NCBI GenBank assembly: GCA_001916965.1
Contig: MNTL01000077.1
Coordinates: forward strand, 1-30,801
Source: Roseburia sp. CAG:10041_57
Lineage (GTDB): Bacteria > Bacillota > Clostridia > Lachnospirales > Lachnospiraceae
Length of the DNA stretch: 30,801 nucleotides
Direction of reading: 5' to 3'
Shown one piece after another: positions 1 through 8,225 of the stretch. The stretch's first letter is position 1; each line of letters starts with the position of its first letter. Made by a program: the position numbers and the translations under genes. The notes below the pieces were generated by a model. The model saw nothing but the letters and a program-made list of their open reading frames with translations, was not told the origin of the DNA and did not search any database.

Positions 1-109
1 TAAAAATTGTCTCAAAACCAGATTCTTTTGCACTTACTAAGTTACTAAACTGATCATAAGAATACACTGTTGTTCCTTTTGTCAGTCCATTCGTAACCTT
101 CCTATTGGT
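1..109 (-). pseudogene. RHS/YD-repeat-like protein fragment, runs off the window
   Basis: Immediately after the agmatinase stop codon (TAG at 110-112, minus strand) the same reading frame stays open to the window edge for about 36 codons. It has coding-like composition, including the string TTVYSYDQFSNLVSAKESG. The YSYDxxxNLVS pattern resembles the YD repeats of RHS-type wall or toxin proteins, as I recall that family. No start codon or ribosome binding site precedes it, so it looks like a gene remnant or recombination junction rather than an intact gene. The rest lies outside the window. The identification rests on one partial repeat, so it is tentative. Confidence 0.4.
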
Positions 110-970
110 CTATTTGATATGTTTCTCTTCCAGTTTCAATAATAATTCTCTCAGTACCTTCAAGGCTACCGCTGTAGACGCTCCACTGGCGTCCAGAAGC
201 GGTGACAGTTCATTGATGTCACAACCTACGATATTTAACTCTCCTACCTTTAAAATCGCATCCAAAAGCTGAAGGAAGGTCACGCCGCCTGCCTCCGGTG
301 TTCCTGTTCCCGGAAATACGGAAGGGTCCAATACGTCCAAGTCTAATGTGAAATACACCGGCTTGCCTTTTAACTTCCGGATTACCTCTTCCAGTCCTCC
401 AAAATCAAACTTATGGGTAATCACATGTTCCTTCCCCCACTGAAACTCTGACCGGTCTCCACTGCGGATACCGAACTGATAGATTCTGTCATCACCCACA
501 ATATCCCATACACGGTGAAGCACTGTGGCATGTGACAGGGCAGCCCCCAGATATTCTTCTCTCAGGTCAGCATGCGCATCAAAATGAATCACATGCAGGT
601 CAGGATAATGTGCTGCCACACTTCTGACTGCACCTAATGTCACCAGATGCTCCCCGCCAATCATTAATGGCAGCTTGCCAGCCTGCATTACCTCTTCTGT
701 AAAAGCCGTAATATCCGCCAGTGCCTTATTGGTATCGCCAAAACACAGCTCCAGATCGCCACCGTCAAATACAGCCGCATCTTCCAGATCAAGATCCTGA
801 TAAGGGCTGTAAGTCTCCAGACCATAGGATTCTGCTCTCATGGTTCTGCTGGCGAAACGTGTTCCCGGTCTGTAAGATGTCGTTGAATCAAAAGGCGCTC
901 CAAAGATTACAATACGGGCTTCGTCAAATTCCTTATCGCATCCAAGAAAAGTCTCTACATTTCTCTCCAT
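110..970 (-). CDS. speB: Agmatinase (ureohydrolase family)
   Basis: This enzyme hydrolyses agmatine to putrescine and urea in the cytoplasm with a binuclear manganese centre. From the chosen ATG (970) the protein is 286 aa, normal for bacterial agmatinases. The ureohydrolase metal motifs are visible: GGEH near residues 105-108, DAHAD near 131-135, and the DLDVLDP segment near 210-216. The frame is open further upstream to 1072, but that extension overlaps the end of speE and has no family character. The ATG at 970 follows a GTGGAG sequence and begins 17 bases beyond the speE stop. It is the last gene of the polyamine operon. Because speE precedes it, an alternative substrate is N1-aminopropylagmatine, as in the Thermus-type route. 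The sequence alone does not separate the two. Confidence 0.92.
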   Translation of the reverse strand: MERNVETFLGCDKEFDEARIVIFGAPFDSTTSYRPGTRFASRTMRAESYGLETYSPYQDLDLEDAAVFDGGDLELCFGDTNKALADITAFTEEVMQAGKLPLMIGGEHLVTLGAVRSVAAHYPDLHVIHFDAHADLREEYLGAALSHATVLHRVWDIVGDDRIYQFGIRSGDRSEFQWGKEHVITHKFDFGGLEEVIRKLKGKPVYFTLDLDVLDPSVFPGTGTPEAGGVTFLQLLDAILKVGELNIVGCDINELSPLLDASGASTAVALKVLRELLLKLEEKHIK

Positions 971-986
971 TTTCTCCACATCCTGT

Positions 987-1853
987 TTAATTAAAATTTT
1001 TATTTTCCACATCCTCAAGCATTTCTTCCACATAATTTGGAAGTGCAAATGCTCCTGCGTGTATTTCTTCATTATAATATCTGGTCTTTAGACCATATGC
1101 TTTCCAGTCTTCTTTCCTCTGATCCTTGATTGGATGATACTTCTTTGAGGCGAATCCAAAAAGCCAGTGACCGGATGGATACGTTGGAATATGCGCCTGA
1201 TATACCTTGGCAATCGGAAAAGACTCTATGATTCTCTTATGTGCCCTCTGCATCGCATAGGCATCATCAGGATAAAAAGGACTCTCATGCTGGTTTACCA
1301 TAATGCCATCGGCTTTTAATGCTTTATTACAGCTGCCATAGAATTCCTTGGTAAAAAGTCCTTCACCCGGTCCAAAAGGATCTGTAGAATCCACAAGGAT
1401 CAGATCATAGGTATCCACATACTTCCTGATAAAGCGAAGCCCATCCTCATAATAAAGCTTCACCCTTGGGTCCTGGAATCCACAGGCTGTCTGCGGCAAG
1501 AACTCCTTACACGCCTTTACCACTTCTTCGTCAATCTCTACCAGATCAATCTCTTCTATCTGCGGGTATCTGACCAGTTCCCTGACTGTGCCGCCATCAC
1601 CGCCTCCGATTACCAGTACTTTACGAACACTAGGATGTACTGCCATCGGCACATGTACCATCATTTCATGATAAATAAATTCATCCTTTTCTGTCAGCAT
1701 CATATAGCCATCCAGTGTCAGGAATCTGCCAAATTCCTTAGACTCAAAAATATCAATCCTCTGAAACTCTGACTGACTCGTATAGAGCTGCTTATCAACC
1801 TGTATTGAGAACTTTACGTGCTCTGTATGATTCTCCGTAAACCACAATTCCAT
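987..1853 (-). CDS. speE: Spermidine synthase (polyamine aminopropyltransferase)
   Basis: It transfers the aminopropyl group of decarboxylated S-adenosylmethionine to putrescine, giving spermidine and methylthioadenosine. The 288-aa length is standard. The Rossmann-type binding loop GGGDGG lies near residues 83-88, the ribose-binding acidic stretch LVEIDEE near 104-110, and the catalytic DSTDP motif near 155-159. The ATG at 1853 is preceded by GAGGAG at good spacing. It sits between arginine decarboxylase (148-bp gap) and agmatinase (16-bp gap), all on the minus strand, and its co-substrate would come from SpeD in the same operon. The call is secure at family level; the preferred acceptor (putrescine, agmatine or cadaverine) is inferred from context. 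Confidence 0.95.
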   Translation of the reverse strand: MELWFTENHTEHVKFSIQVDKQLYTSQSEFQRIDIFESKEFGRFLTLDGYMMLTEKDEFIYHEMMVHVPMAVHPSVRKVLVIGGGDGGTVRELVRYPQIEEIDLVEIDEEVVKACKEFLPQTACGFQDPRVKLYYEDGLRFIRKYVDTYDLILVDSTDPFGPGEGLFTKEFYGSCNKALKADGIMVNQHESPFYPDDAYAMQRAHKRIIESFPIAKVYQAHIPTYPSGHWLFGFASKKYHPIKDQRKEDWKAYGLKTRYYNEEIHAGAFALPNYVEEMLEDVENKNFN

Positions 1854-2001
1854 ATTTATCTACTCCTCACTACCATATATTTTTAGATATTTTTGAAACG
1901 AAGCATTACATATACAGAATTGTAAAGCTTTAATAAATGCATAAACAGGCACTGTATAGCCGTCACATTTCACAATTACCTAATATATGGTTTTTTCACA
2001 T

Positions 2002-3474
2002 TTATCTTGCAGCGGAACGAATACCTTCCATTACATTGAGTCGATTTACTTCCATATCTTCCGGTCCTGTCATGGAACAGCCTTTTTCCTTGGCATATAC
2101 GATATAATCCAGAATATCCTGTGTGATCAGCTCGCCCGGTGCAAGAATGGGGATTCCTGGTGGATAGCACATGACGAATTCTGCACATACCATGTCCTTA
2201 CAGTCTGCAAGAGGCAGAGACTGCTTGGGTGCATAGAACGCTTCCTGTGGAGAGTAAATAACCCTTGGATTGATATATTCTGCGGTCATTTGTCCTGCCC
2301 TGTCTTTTTTATACAATCGCCTGATCTCTGCCAGCGCACTTACCAGCCTCTCTATATCCCTTGGTCTGTCACCCACAGATACATACGCCAGAATATTACC
2401 GATATCACCAAATTCTGTCTGAATATCATACTCATCACGCAGCAGATCATAGACCTCTATTCCTGCAAGTCCTACCGCCAGTGTATTTACGGAAAGCTTC
2501 GTTACATCAAAATCATATACAGAATCGCCATTTACCAGTTCACGGGAATATGCATAATAATCACCAATCTGATTGATTTCCTTACGGGCATATTCTACCA
2601 TCTCTGTCACTTTGTCAAAGATCTCCTGTCCATGCAGCGCAAGATTCCTTCTGGAAATATCCAGACTGGACATCAGCAGGTAGGAACCACTGGTGGTCTG
2701 TGTCAGATTGATGACCTGCCGCACATAATCCTCATTGATATCCGGTCCCATTAACAGGAAAGAAGACTGGGTCAGGGAACCACCAGACTTATGCATGCTG
2801 ACCGCTGCCATATCTGCCCCTGCCTCCATAGCCGTCATTGGTAAATTCTTATCAAAGTAAAAATGCGTTCCATGGGCTTCATCTACCAGTACTTTCATGC
2901 CATGGGCATGGGCAAGCTGTGTAATGCCTTTTAAATTAGAGCATATGCCATAATAAGTCGGATTGTTGACCAATACAGCCTTTGCGTCAGGATTCTCCTC
3001 GATTGCCTTTTGCAGGTCAGATATCCTCATGCCAAGGGCGATTCCAAGCTCGTGGTCCATATCCGGGTTCACATACACCGGAACCGCACCGCACAGAATC
3101 ATAATGTTAATCACACTTCTATGTACATTTCTAGGCAGAATAATCTTCTCACCACGCTTGCAGACAGACAAGACCATACTCTGTACCGCAGATGTAGTTC
3201 CTCCCACCATGAAAAAGGCATGGGCTGCGCCAAAGGCATCTGCTGCCAGCTCCTCTGCTTCTTTGATCACAGAAACAGGATGGCAGAGATTATCCAGCAT
3301 CTTCATGGAATTGACATCTACACTCAGGCATTTCTCACCTAAGAATGCAGTAAGATCCGGATTGCCTTTTCCCCTCTTATGCCCTGGCACATCAAAAGGC
3401 ACCAGCCTCTGTGTCTTCATTCTCTCTAATGCTTCTAATACAGGAGCCTTACTCTGGTCTAACTTCATTTTCAC
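2002..3474 (-). CDS. speA: Arginine decarboxylase, short PLP fold-I (Orn/Lys/Arg decarboxylase family)
   Basis: This PLP enzyme should decarboxylate arginine to agmatine. At 490 aa it matches the short Bacillus SpeA-like form that lacks the N-terminal wing domain of inducible E. coli decarboxylases. Visible motifs are DVPGHKRG near residues 28-35, VGGTTSAVQ near 90-98, the PLP-binding DEAHG near 198-202, and SMHKSGGS with the Schiff-base lysine at about K229. Two starts are possible: GTG at 3474, five bases after GGAG, or ATG six bases further in. The GTG has the better spacing. SpeD ends only 14 bases upstream, so the two are co-transcribed. Arginine rather than lysine or ornithine specificity is inferred from the agmatinase in the operon. 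Confidence 0.88.
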   Translation of the reverse strand: MKMKLDQSKAPVLEALERMKTQRLVPFDVPGHKRGKGNPDLTAFLGEKCLSVDVNSMKMLDNLCHPVSVIKEAEELAADAFGAAHAFFMVGGTTSAVQSMVLSVCKRGEKIILPRNVHRSVINIMILCGAVPVYVNPDMDHELGIALGMRISDLQKAIEENPDAKAVLVNNPTYYGICSNLKGITQLAHAHGMKVLVDEAHGTHFYFDKNLPMTAMEAGADMAAVSMHKSGGSLTQSSFLLMGPDINEDYVRQVINLTQTTSGSYLLMSSLDISRRNLALHGQEIFDKVTEMVEYARKEINQIGDYYAYSRELVNGDSVYDFDVTKLSVNTLAVGLAGIEVYDLLRDEYDIQTEFGDIGNILAYVSVGDRPRDIERLVSALAEIRRLYKKDRAGQMTAEYINPRVIYSPQEAFYAPKQSLPLADCKDMVCAEFVMCYPPGIPILAPGELITQDILDYIVYAKEKGCSMTGPEDMEVNRLNVMEGIRSAAR

Positions 3475-3488
3475 ATTATCTCCATTCG

Positions 3489-4310
3489 TTAAAAGATATT
3501 GGTACCGCTGAATATTTCAATCATTTCCTGCCTCAGATTGTTGCTGATCTGTAAGCGGGTCTTAGGTGGAATCTCATAAATATCAGAGTTGAACAGATAA
3601 TTCTGTAAATCCAGCTCCTTGATGAGCATCTTGGTATGGAACATATTCGCCTGATATACATTGATATCTACCGCATCATATCTATCCAAGGTATTCTTAT
3701 CAATGTAATCCTGGATAGATGTCATATGATGATCCATGAATATCTTCTTACCTTCTACATTTCTGGTAAAGCCACGCACCCTGTAATCCATCGTGATAAT
3801 GTCGGAGTCAAAGCTGCCGATTAGGAAGTCCAGTGTACTAAGGGGTGTGATTTCGCCACAGGTTGCCACATCAATGTCTACACGAAAAGTCGCAATATTC
3901 GTTTCAGGATGATATTCTGGATAAGTATGAACTGTAATATGGCTTTTGTCCAGATGTGCCACAATCTCATCGTTATGATTAGATAGATGCAGCGTATCTT
4001 CAAAAGCCATTGCTGCACTGGCTGCGCTGTCACAGCCTGACGGTATCATATTATCCTCTGCTATGAGAAAGGTCACGCTCGCTCCCTGTGGCTCATAATC
4101 CTGCTTGGATACATTGAGCACATGGGCTCCTATCATTTCTGTCACATGGAACAAGATCTTAGTAAGACGCTCTGAATTGTACTGCTCATCAATGTAAGCA
4201 ATATAATCCTTCTGCTCTCTTGCGCTTTTTGCATAACAGACATCGTAGATGTTAAAGCTCAGAGATTTTGTTAAATTATTAAATCCATATAATTTCAATT
4301 TGCCTTCCAT
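3489..4310 (-). CDS. speD: S-adenosylmethionine decarboxylase proenzyme, E. coli-type
   Basis: This pyruvoyl enzyme makes decarboxylated SAM, the aminopropyl donor for SpeE. At 273 aa it is the long E. coli-like class rather than the roughly 130-aa Bacillus class. The self-cleavage site is the LDKS-HITVHTYPE segment. By analogy with E. coli the chain is cut before Ser123, which becomes the pyruvoyl group and leaves beta and alpha subunits. It is the first gene of the polyamine operon and follows a long leader. The ATG at 4310 has an AGGAAGGG sequence upstream. The protein is complete with no visible missing residue. Confidence 0.95.
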   Translation of the reverse strand: MEGKLKLYGFNNLTKSLSFNIYDVCYAKSAREQKDYIAYIDEQYNSERLTKILFHVTEMIGAHVLNVSKQDYEPQGASVTFLIAEDNMIPSGCDSAASAAMAFEDTLHLSNHNDEIVAHLDKSHITVHTYPEYHPETNIATFRVDIDVATCGEITPLSTLDFLIGSFDSDIITMDYRVRGFTRNVEGKKIFMDHHMTSIQDYIDKNTLDRYDAVDINVYQANMFHTKMLIKELDLQNYLFNSDIYEIPPKTRLQISNNLRQEMIEIFSGTNIF

Positions 4311-4368
4311 GAATCTTACCCTTCCTCATATATGTTTTATACTCTTCAAAGCCTCATTTACAAAATAA

Positions 4369-4401
4369 GACAAGTGAGTACCGCACCGATACTCACTTGT
4401 C
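4369..4401 (-). promoter_or_regulatory. Leader hairpin upstream of speD
   Basis: A perfect 12-bp inverted repeat (4369-4380 with 4390-4401) encloses a 9-base loop. On the minus-strand transcript the right arm is followed by TTATTTTG. This resembles a weak intrinsic terminator 58 bases before the speD start, so transcription attenuation of the polyamine operon is plausible. A 5' stabilising hairpin is the alternative, because a second TATAAT-like box at 4415-4420 could start transcripts just before it. Confidence 0.6.
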
Positions 4402-4505
4402 AATCTTTTCACATATTATATACAGTATGCACAGGAAAAATCCTATGCGCCTTATGATACAGTGATTAGAGTCTATATAGCAAAATTCGTTTACTTTTAC
4501 TACTC

Positions 4506-4667
4506 TTATTGATTTTCACAAGTGGGTCGTGCGTATAGCACATGGTTTATAGTAACCAACTTATAAAATACACATAGCCAATCAGATTTAGCTACAAATA
4601 CGGACATAAGTCCAATCAATAAGGCTCCAATCGCCTTAATATTTGTTGTTATATTAAATATTCTCAA
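4506..4667 (-). CDS. Possible leader ORF upstream of speD
   Basis: An open frame of 53 codons starts with TTG at 4667 and stops at 4506. An internal ATG at 4607 would give 33 aa. It contains a hydrophobic run (KAIGALLIGLMSVFVA) followed by a tail ending in RPTCENQ. The TTG lies almost at the predicted transcription start, so translation from it would need to be leaderless; the internal ATG has only a weak GGA upstream. It could be a regulatory leader peptide, or a decayed or dispersed repeat that merely stays open. I do not recognise it. Confidence 0.2.
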   Translation of the reverse strand: MRIFNITTNIKAIGALLIGLMSVFVAKSDWLCVFYKLVTINHVLYARPTCENQ

Positions 4668-4675
4668 CGAGTTTT

Positions 4676-4704
4676 ATTATAGGGTATAACATACTGGAAT
4701 GCAA
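4676..4704 (-). promoter_or_regulatory. Promoter for the speD-speA-speE-speB operon
   Basis: On the minus strand TTGCAT (4699-4704) and a perfect TATAAT (4676-4681) are separated by exactly 17 bases, a strong SigA-type match. It predicts a leader of about 360 bases before speD. The rest of the 4311-4913 gap holds a further small hairpin (GCATAGGA / TCCTGTGC, about 4428-4447) and the etfA terminator, with no confident gene. Confidence 0.6.
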
Positions 4705-4841
4705 TCCCTTTTTTGTAAAATTCATGCAAAATCTGGAAATTACCATTATAGGGTCATCAGATAGCAATTAGGCAACACACCCCATTTCAGGTAAACGCTG
4801 GTTCAATACTCCACGGCAGAGCACAACATACAAATTCTGTA

Positions 4842-4876
4842 CAAAAAAAACCGGGGAAGCATAAACTTCTCCGGTT
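4842..4876 (-). terminator. Intrinsic terminator after etfA
   Basis: On the minus strand an ACCGG-AGAAG arm pairs with CTTCC-CCGGT (4866-4875 with 4850-4859, one mismatch). It is followed by a run of eight T on the transcript. It ends the butyrate operon 38 bases past the etfA stop. Confidence 0.85.
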
Positions 4877-4913
4877 TTCTATCCGTTTGAGCACTATATA
4901 ATAAATTTACTGA

Positions 4914-5963
4914 TTAGTTAGCCTTTGCAGCCTTAGCAGCTTTTAACTGCTCTGTCAGCATAGGAACGATCTTGTTTAAGTCGCCTACGATACCGTAATC
5001 AGCTACATCGAAGATAGGAGCTGTCTCATCTTTGTTAATTGCAATGATGATGTCAGATTCTTCCATACCTGCTAAATGCTGAATAGCACCAGAAATACCA
5101 ATTGCAAAGTATACGTTAGGACGTACAGTCTTACCTGTCTGACCTACCTGCAGGTCTTTGCTCTTCCAGCCAGCATCTACAACTGCACGAGAGCAGCTTA
5201 CTGTACCGCCGATAGCTTCTGCAAGGTCATCAAGAAGCTTGAAGTTCTCAGCGCTTCCTACTCCACGACCACCAGATACAAGGATCTTAGCATCCATGAT
5301 ATCTACTGTCTCAGATAAGTTCTTAACTACTTTCAGGATCTCTACATACTTGTTATCAGGTGTGAATCCAGGATTGAACTCTTCGATAACAGCCTTAGCA
5401 CCATCGTTCTTAGGAAGCTTCTGCATAACGCCAGGACGTACAGTAGCCATCTGAGGACGGAACTCTGGGCAAGCGATTGTAGCGATTGTGTTACCACCGA
5501 AAGCAGGACGAGTCATCAGTAACTGATTATGCTTCTGCTCTCTTCCAGGAATCGGGTTGATAGGGAAATCACCGATCTCAAGGGATGTACAGTCTGCTGT
5601 CAGACCTGTATGGATTCTTGCAGATACACGAGGACCAAGGTCACGTCCGATTGCTGTAGCACCTACTAATAAAATTTCAGGTTTATATTTCTCAACAACA
5701 GATGCTAATGCATGTGCATAAGGCTCTGTTCTGTATTCCTTTAATTCAGGATCATCTACCAGGATAACTCTGTCTGCACCATATGCAGCAAGTTCATCTG
5801 CAAGATCCTTAACACCACTACCTACTAATACTGCTGTTACTTCTGTTGATAATTTCTCAGCCAGTCTTTTGCCTTCGCCGATTAATTCAAGTGCGATACC
5901 GCTTACCTTGTTATCTACCTGCTGAGCAAAGACAAACACGCCTTTATATTCTTCTAAATTCAT
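4914..5963 (-). CDS. etfA: Electron transfer flavoprotein, alpha subunit
   Basis: EtfA pairs with EtfB as the FAD-containing partner of butyryl-CoA dehydrogenase. In anaerobes this Bcd-Etf complex couples crotonyl-CoA reduction by NADH to ferredoxin reduction. The 349-aa chain has an N-terminal ETF domain and a C-terminal FAD domain, with SGGRGVGS near residue 230, then VGQTGKTV and AIGISGAIQHLAG near 270-300, the classic FAD-binding segment. The ATG at 5963 has GGAGG six bases upstream. It lies 51 bases after etfB and closes the operon before a strong terminator. The C-terminus is rich in Ala-Lys and carries no extra ferredoxin domain. Confidence 0.96.
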   Translation of the reverse strand: MNLEEYKGVFVFAQQVDNKVSGIALELIGEGKRLAEKLSTEVTAVLVGSGVKDLADELAAYGADRVILVDDPELKEYRTEPYAHALASVVEKYKPEILLVGATAIGRDLGPRVSARIHTGLTADCTSLEIGDFPINPIPGREQKHNQLLMTRPAFGGNTIATIACPEFRPQMATVRPGVMQKLPKNDGAKAVIEEFNPGFTPDNKYVEILKVVKNLSETVDIMDAKILVSGGRGVGSAENFKLLDDLAEAIGGTVSCSRAVVDAGWKSKDLQVGQTGKTVRPNVYFAIGISGAIQHLAGMEESDIIIAINKDETAPIFDVADYGIVGDLNKIVPMLTEQLKAAKAAKAN

Positions 5964-6014
5964 GTTGAACCTCCATATTTAATAGCACTTCGTATGTTCT
6001 AAATTAATGCATTA

Positions 6015-6797
6015 TTAAATCACATGCTTCTCTTTTAACTTGTCCATGATATAAGTTACAGATTCGGAAGGATCTAAAGTAACCTTCTCGCCCTGTCCTT
6101 TTCTTACCTTATCAGATGCTCTTGCAATCTGTGTAGGTGAACCCTTCAGACCAAGGTTAGAATCTTCAACATCCTTTAAGTCTGCTCTGCCCCATACGGT
6201 AATGTCAGCCTTGAATGCATCGAAAATTCCGCCTGGTGTCATATAACGAGGCTCGTTTAATTCAGCAAGTGCTGTAACTAAGCAAGGCATTTTAGCTTTT
6301 AATACATGATATCTGTCATCATACTGACGCTCAACGATTACGCTGTCGCCTTCTACTTCGATCTTCTGTGCATAGGAGATTACAGGGATTCCAAGATGCT
6401 CGGAAATCTGAGGACCAACCTGTGCTGTATCACCATCAATAGCCTGACGGCCTGTGATGATCAGATCATAGTCAAGGTTACGGATAGCGCCTGCAAGTGT
6501 CTGGGAAGTAGCCCATGTGTCTGCACCACCAAGTACTCTGTCTGTTACAAGGATTCCCTTGTCAGCACCCATAGCAAGTGCTTCACGAAGTACTTCTTCT
6601 GCCTTAGGAAGACCCATTGTGATAACGGTAACTTCTGCACCGTACTGATCTTTTAATCTTAATGCTGCTTCAAGACCTGCTTTGTCATCAGGATTCATGA
6701 TTGTAAGCATAGCTGCTCTATCAAGTGTACCATCAGGATTGAACTTAACGCCACCCTTTGTATCAGGTACCTGTTTAACACATACTACAATTTTCAT
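6015..6797 (-). CDS. etfB: Electron transfer flavoprotein, beta subunit
   Basis: EtfB is the partner of EtfA and, in bifurcating ETFs, carries a second FAD and receives electrons from NADH. From the ATG at 6797 the protein is 260 aa, starting MKIVVCVKQVPDT, the family's usual N-terminus. An upstream in-frame start at 6815 is rejected because AGGAGA lies seven bases before 6797. The ETF signature VITGRQAIDGDTAQVGP (about residues 118-134) is present. The gene lies between bcd and etfA, but a 174-bp gap carrying a large inverted repeat separates it from bcd. Bifurcation is known for clostridial Bcd-Etf complexes and is inferred here. Confidence 0.95.
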   Translation of the reverse strand: MKIVVCVKQVPDTKGGVKFNPDGTLDRAAMLTIMNPDDKAGLEAALRLKDQYGAEVTVITMGLPKAEEVLREALAMGADKGILVTDRVLGGADTWATSQTLAGAIRNLDYDLIITGRQAIDGDTAQVGPQISEHLGIPVISYAQKIEVEGDSVIVERQYDDRYHVLKAKMPCLVTALAELNEPRYMTPGGIFDAFKADITVWGRADLKDVEDSNLGLKGSPTQIARASDKVRKGQGEKVTLDPSESVTYIMDKLKEKHVI

Positions 6798-6847
6798 TGT
6801 TATTCTCCTTATCAAACTTAATTTAGGGTTAGTTACACATTTATACT

Positions 6848-6973
6848 AAAGACGTGCACTCGAAAATCTACGATTTTCTCGTTCGCGCGTTGCGTTGCAA
6901 CGTGCTCTACGCCATTACAAGCAACTGTTTTTCTGCGAGCAGAAAACTGTTGCTTTCATGTCTAGCACGTCTT
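6848..6973. repeat. Compound inverted-repeat element between bcd and etfB
   Basis: Perfect 9-bp outer arms (AAGACGTGC at 6849-6857, GCACGTCTT at 6965-6973) enclose three further hairpins: 6862-6878 (7 bp), 6885-6905 (9 bp with one wobble), and 6921-6953 (about 14 bp with one mismatch and one bulge). The right outer arm overlaps the bcd stop codon at 6972-6974. The element almost fills the intercistronic gap. It looks like a small non-autonomous repeat or an RNA-processing element. No open frame lies inside it. Confidence 0.6.
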
Positions 6974-8138
6974 ACTTTAACAGATTCGCGGAGATTACCA
7001 TTCTCTGAACTTCGCTGGTTCCTTCGTAGATCTCTGTGATCTTAGCATCTCTCATCATACGCTCTACTTCGTATTCTCTTGTATAACCATAACCACCATG
7101 TAACTGTACAGCCTTAGTTGTTACTTCCATAGCCATCTCTGCTGCGTATAACTTAGCCATAGCTGCTTCTACGTTGTAAGATGTCTTATGATCCTTTGTA
7201 TACTGATCCTTTGTGCAAGCTGCCTTGTATACCATGAACTGAGCTGCCTGAGCCTTTGTAGCCATATCAGCAAGCTGGAACTGTGTATTCTGGAACTGTC
7301 CGATAGCACGTCCGAACTGTTTTCTTTCTTTTACATATGCGATTGTTCTCTCTAATGCACCTTCGCCAAGACCAAGTGCCTGAGCAGCGATACCGATACG
7401 TCCACCATCCAGTGTATGCATTGCGATACCAAAGCCCTTGCCCTGAGCACCTAACATATTTTCCTTAGGGATACGGCAATCTGTGAAGATCAGTTCGTAT
7501 GTGGATGAACCACGGATACCCATCTTCTTCTCCTTTGTACCAAAGCTGAATCCAGGTGTGCCCTTCTCAACGATGAATGCGGAGATTTCCTTTGTCATTC
7601 TGCCACGCTTCTCAACCATACCAGTGATAGCGAAGATTACATATACGTCAGCTTCTTTACCATTTGTAATGAAGATCTTGGAACCGTTAAGTACCCATTC
7701 GTCACCATCTAATACAGCCTTTGTCTGCTGTCCCTGAGCGTCTGTACCAGCGCCTGGCTCAGTTAAACCGAAAGCACCGATCTTCTTGCCGCTTGCAAGG
7801 TCTGGTAAATACTTCTTCTTCTGATCTTCTGTACCGAATGTAAGAATAGGATCACAGCACAGAGATGTATGTGCAGATACGATAACTGCTGTAGTACCGC
7901 ATACCTTAGCCAGCTCTTCTACGCACATAGCATATGTTAAAATATCGCAGCCCTGTCCGCCGTATTCCTTTGGTACAGGAATACCCATGAAGCCTGCTTT
8001 TGCCATTTTCTCTACAGTCTCTCTAGGGAAAACTTCTGTCTCATCCACTTCAATTGCAAGAGGCTTAACCTCTTTTTCAGCGAACTCTCTGAACAGAGCT
8101 CTCGCCATCTCATGCTCTTTACTTAATGTAAAATCCAT
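6972..8138 (-). CDS. bcd: Butyryl-CoA dehydrogenase (short-chain acyl-CoA dehydrogenase)
   Basis: This flavoenzyme reduces crotonyl-CoA to butyryl-CoA in complex with EtfAB. The 388-aa length is typical. Acyl-CoA dehydrogenase signatures are visible: GAFGLTEPGAGTDA near residues 120-133, the FITNG segment near 158-162, and the C-terminal IYEGTSEVQR in which the glutamate at about 372 is the expected catalytic base. The ATG at 8138 has GGAGG nine bases upstream. Genes hbd and crt are upstream and etfBA downstream, so the role in butyrate formation is clear. A hairpin at 8176-8213 sits in the hbd-bcd gap. Confidence 0.96.
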   Translation of the reverse strand: MDFTLSKEHEMARALFREFAEKEVKPLAIEVDETEVFPRETVEKMAKAGFMGIPVPKEYGGQGCDILTYAMCVEELAKVCGTTAVIVSAHTSLCCDPILTFGTEDQKKKYLPDLASGKKIGAFGLTEPGAGTDAQGQQTKAVLDGDEWVLNGSKIFITNGKEADVYVIFAITGMVEKRGRMTKEISAFIVEKGTPGFSFGTKEKKMGIRGSSTYELIFTDCRIPKENMLGAQGKGFGIAMHTLDGGRIGIAAQALGLGEGALERTIAYVKERKQFGRAIGQFQNTQFQLADMATKAQAAQFMVYKAACTKDQYTKDHKTSYNVEAAMAKLYAAEMAMEVTTKAVQLHGGYGYTREYEVERMMRDAKITEIYEGTSEVQRMVISANLLK

Positions 8139-8175
8139 GTTAAAAATCCTCCATTATCTATAATCTCATAAATCC

Positions 8176-8213
8176 GACCAAGGGAGCTGTCCTACCAGCT
8201 CCCTCCGCCGGTC
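8176..8213 (-). promoter_or_regulatory. Intercistronic hairpin between hbd and bcd
   Basis: GGGAGCTG (8182-8189) pairs with CAGCTCCC (8196-8203), extended by a GACC/GGTC outer stem. No T-run follows on the transcript, so it is more likely an mRNA stability or processing element than a terminator. Confidence 0.5.
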
Positions 8214-8225
8214 TTATATTAACTC

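Noticed and set aside
1987..2754. 255-codon open frame on the plus strand
   Set aside because: It lies opposite the arginine decarboxylase gene, has odd Cys/His-rich composition and shows no family motif; it is an antisense shadow.
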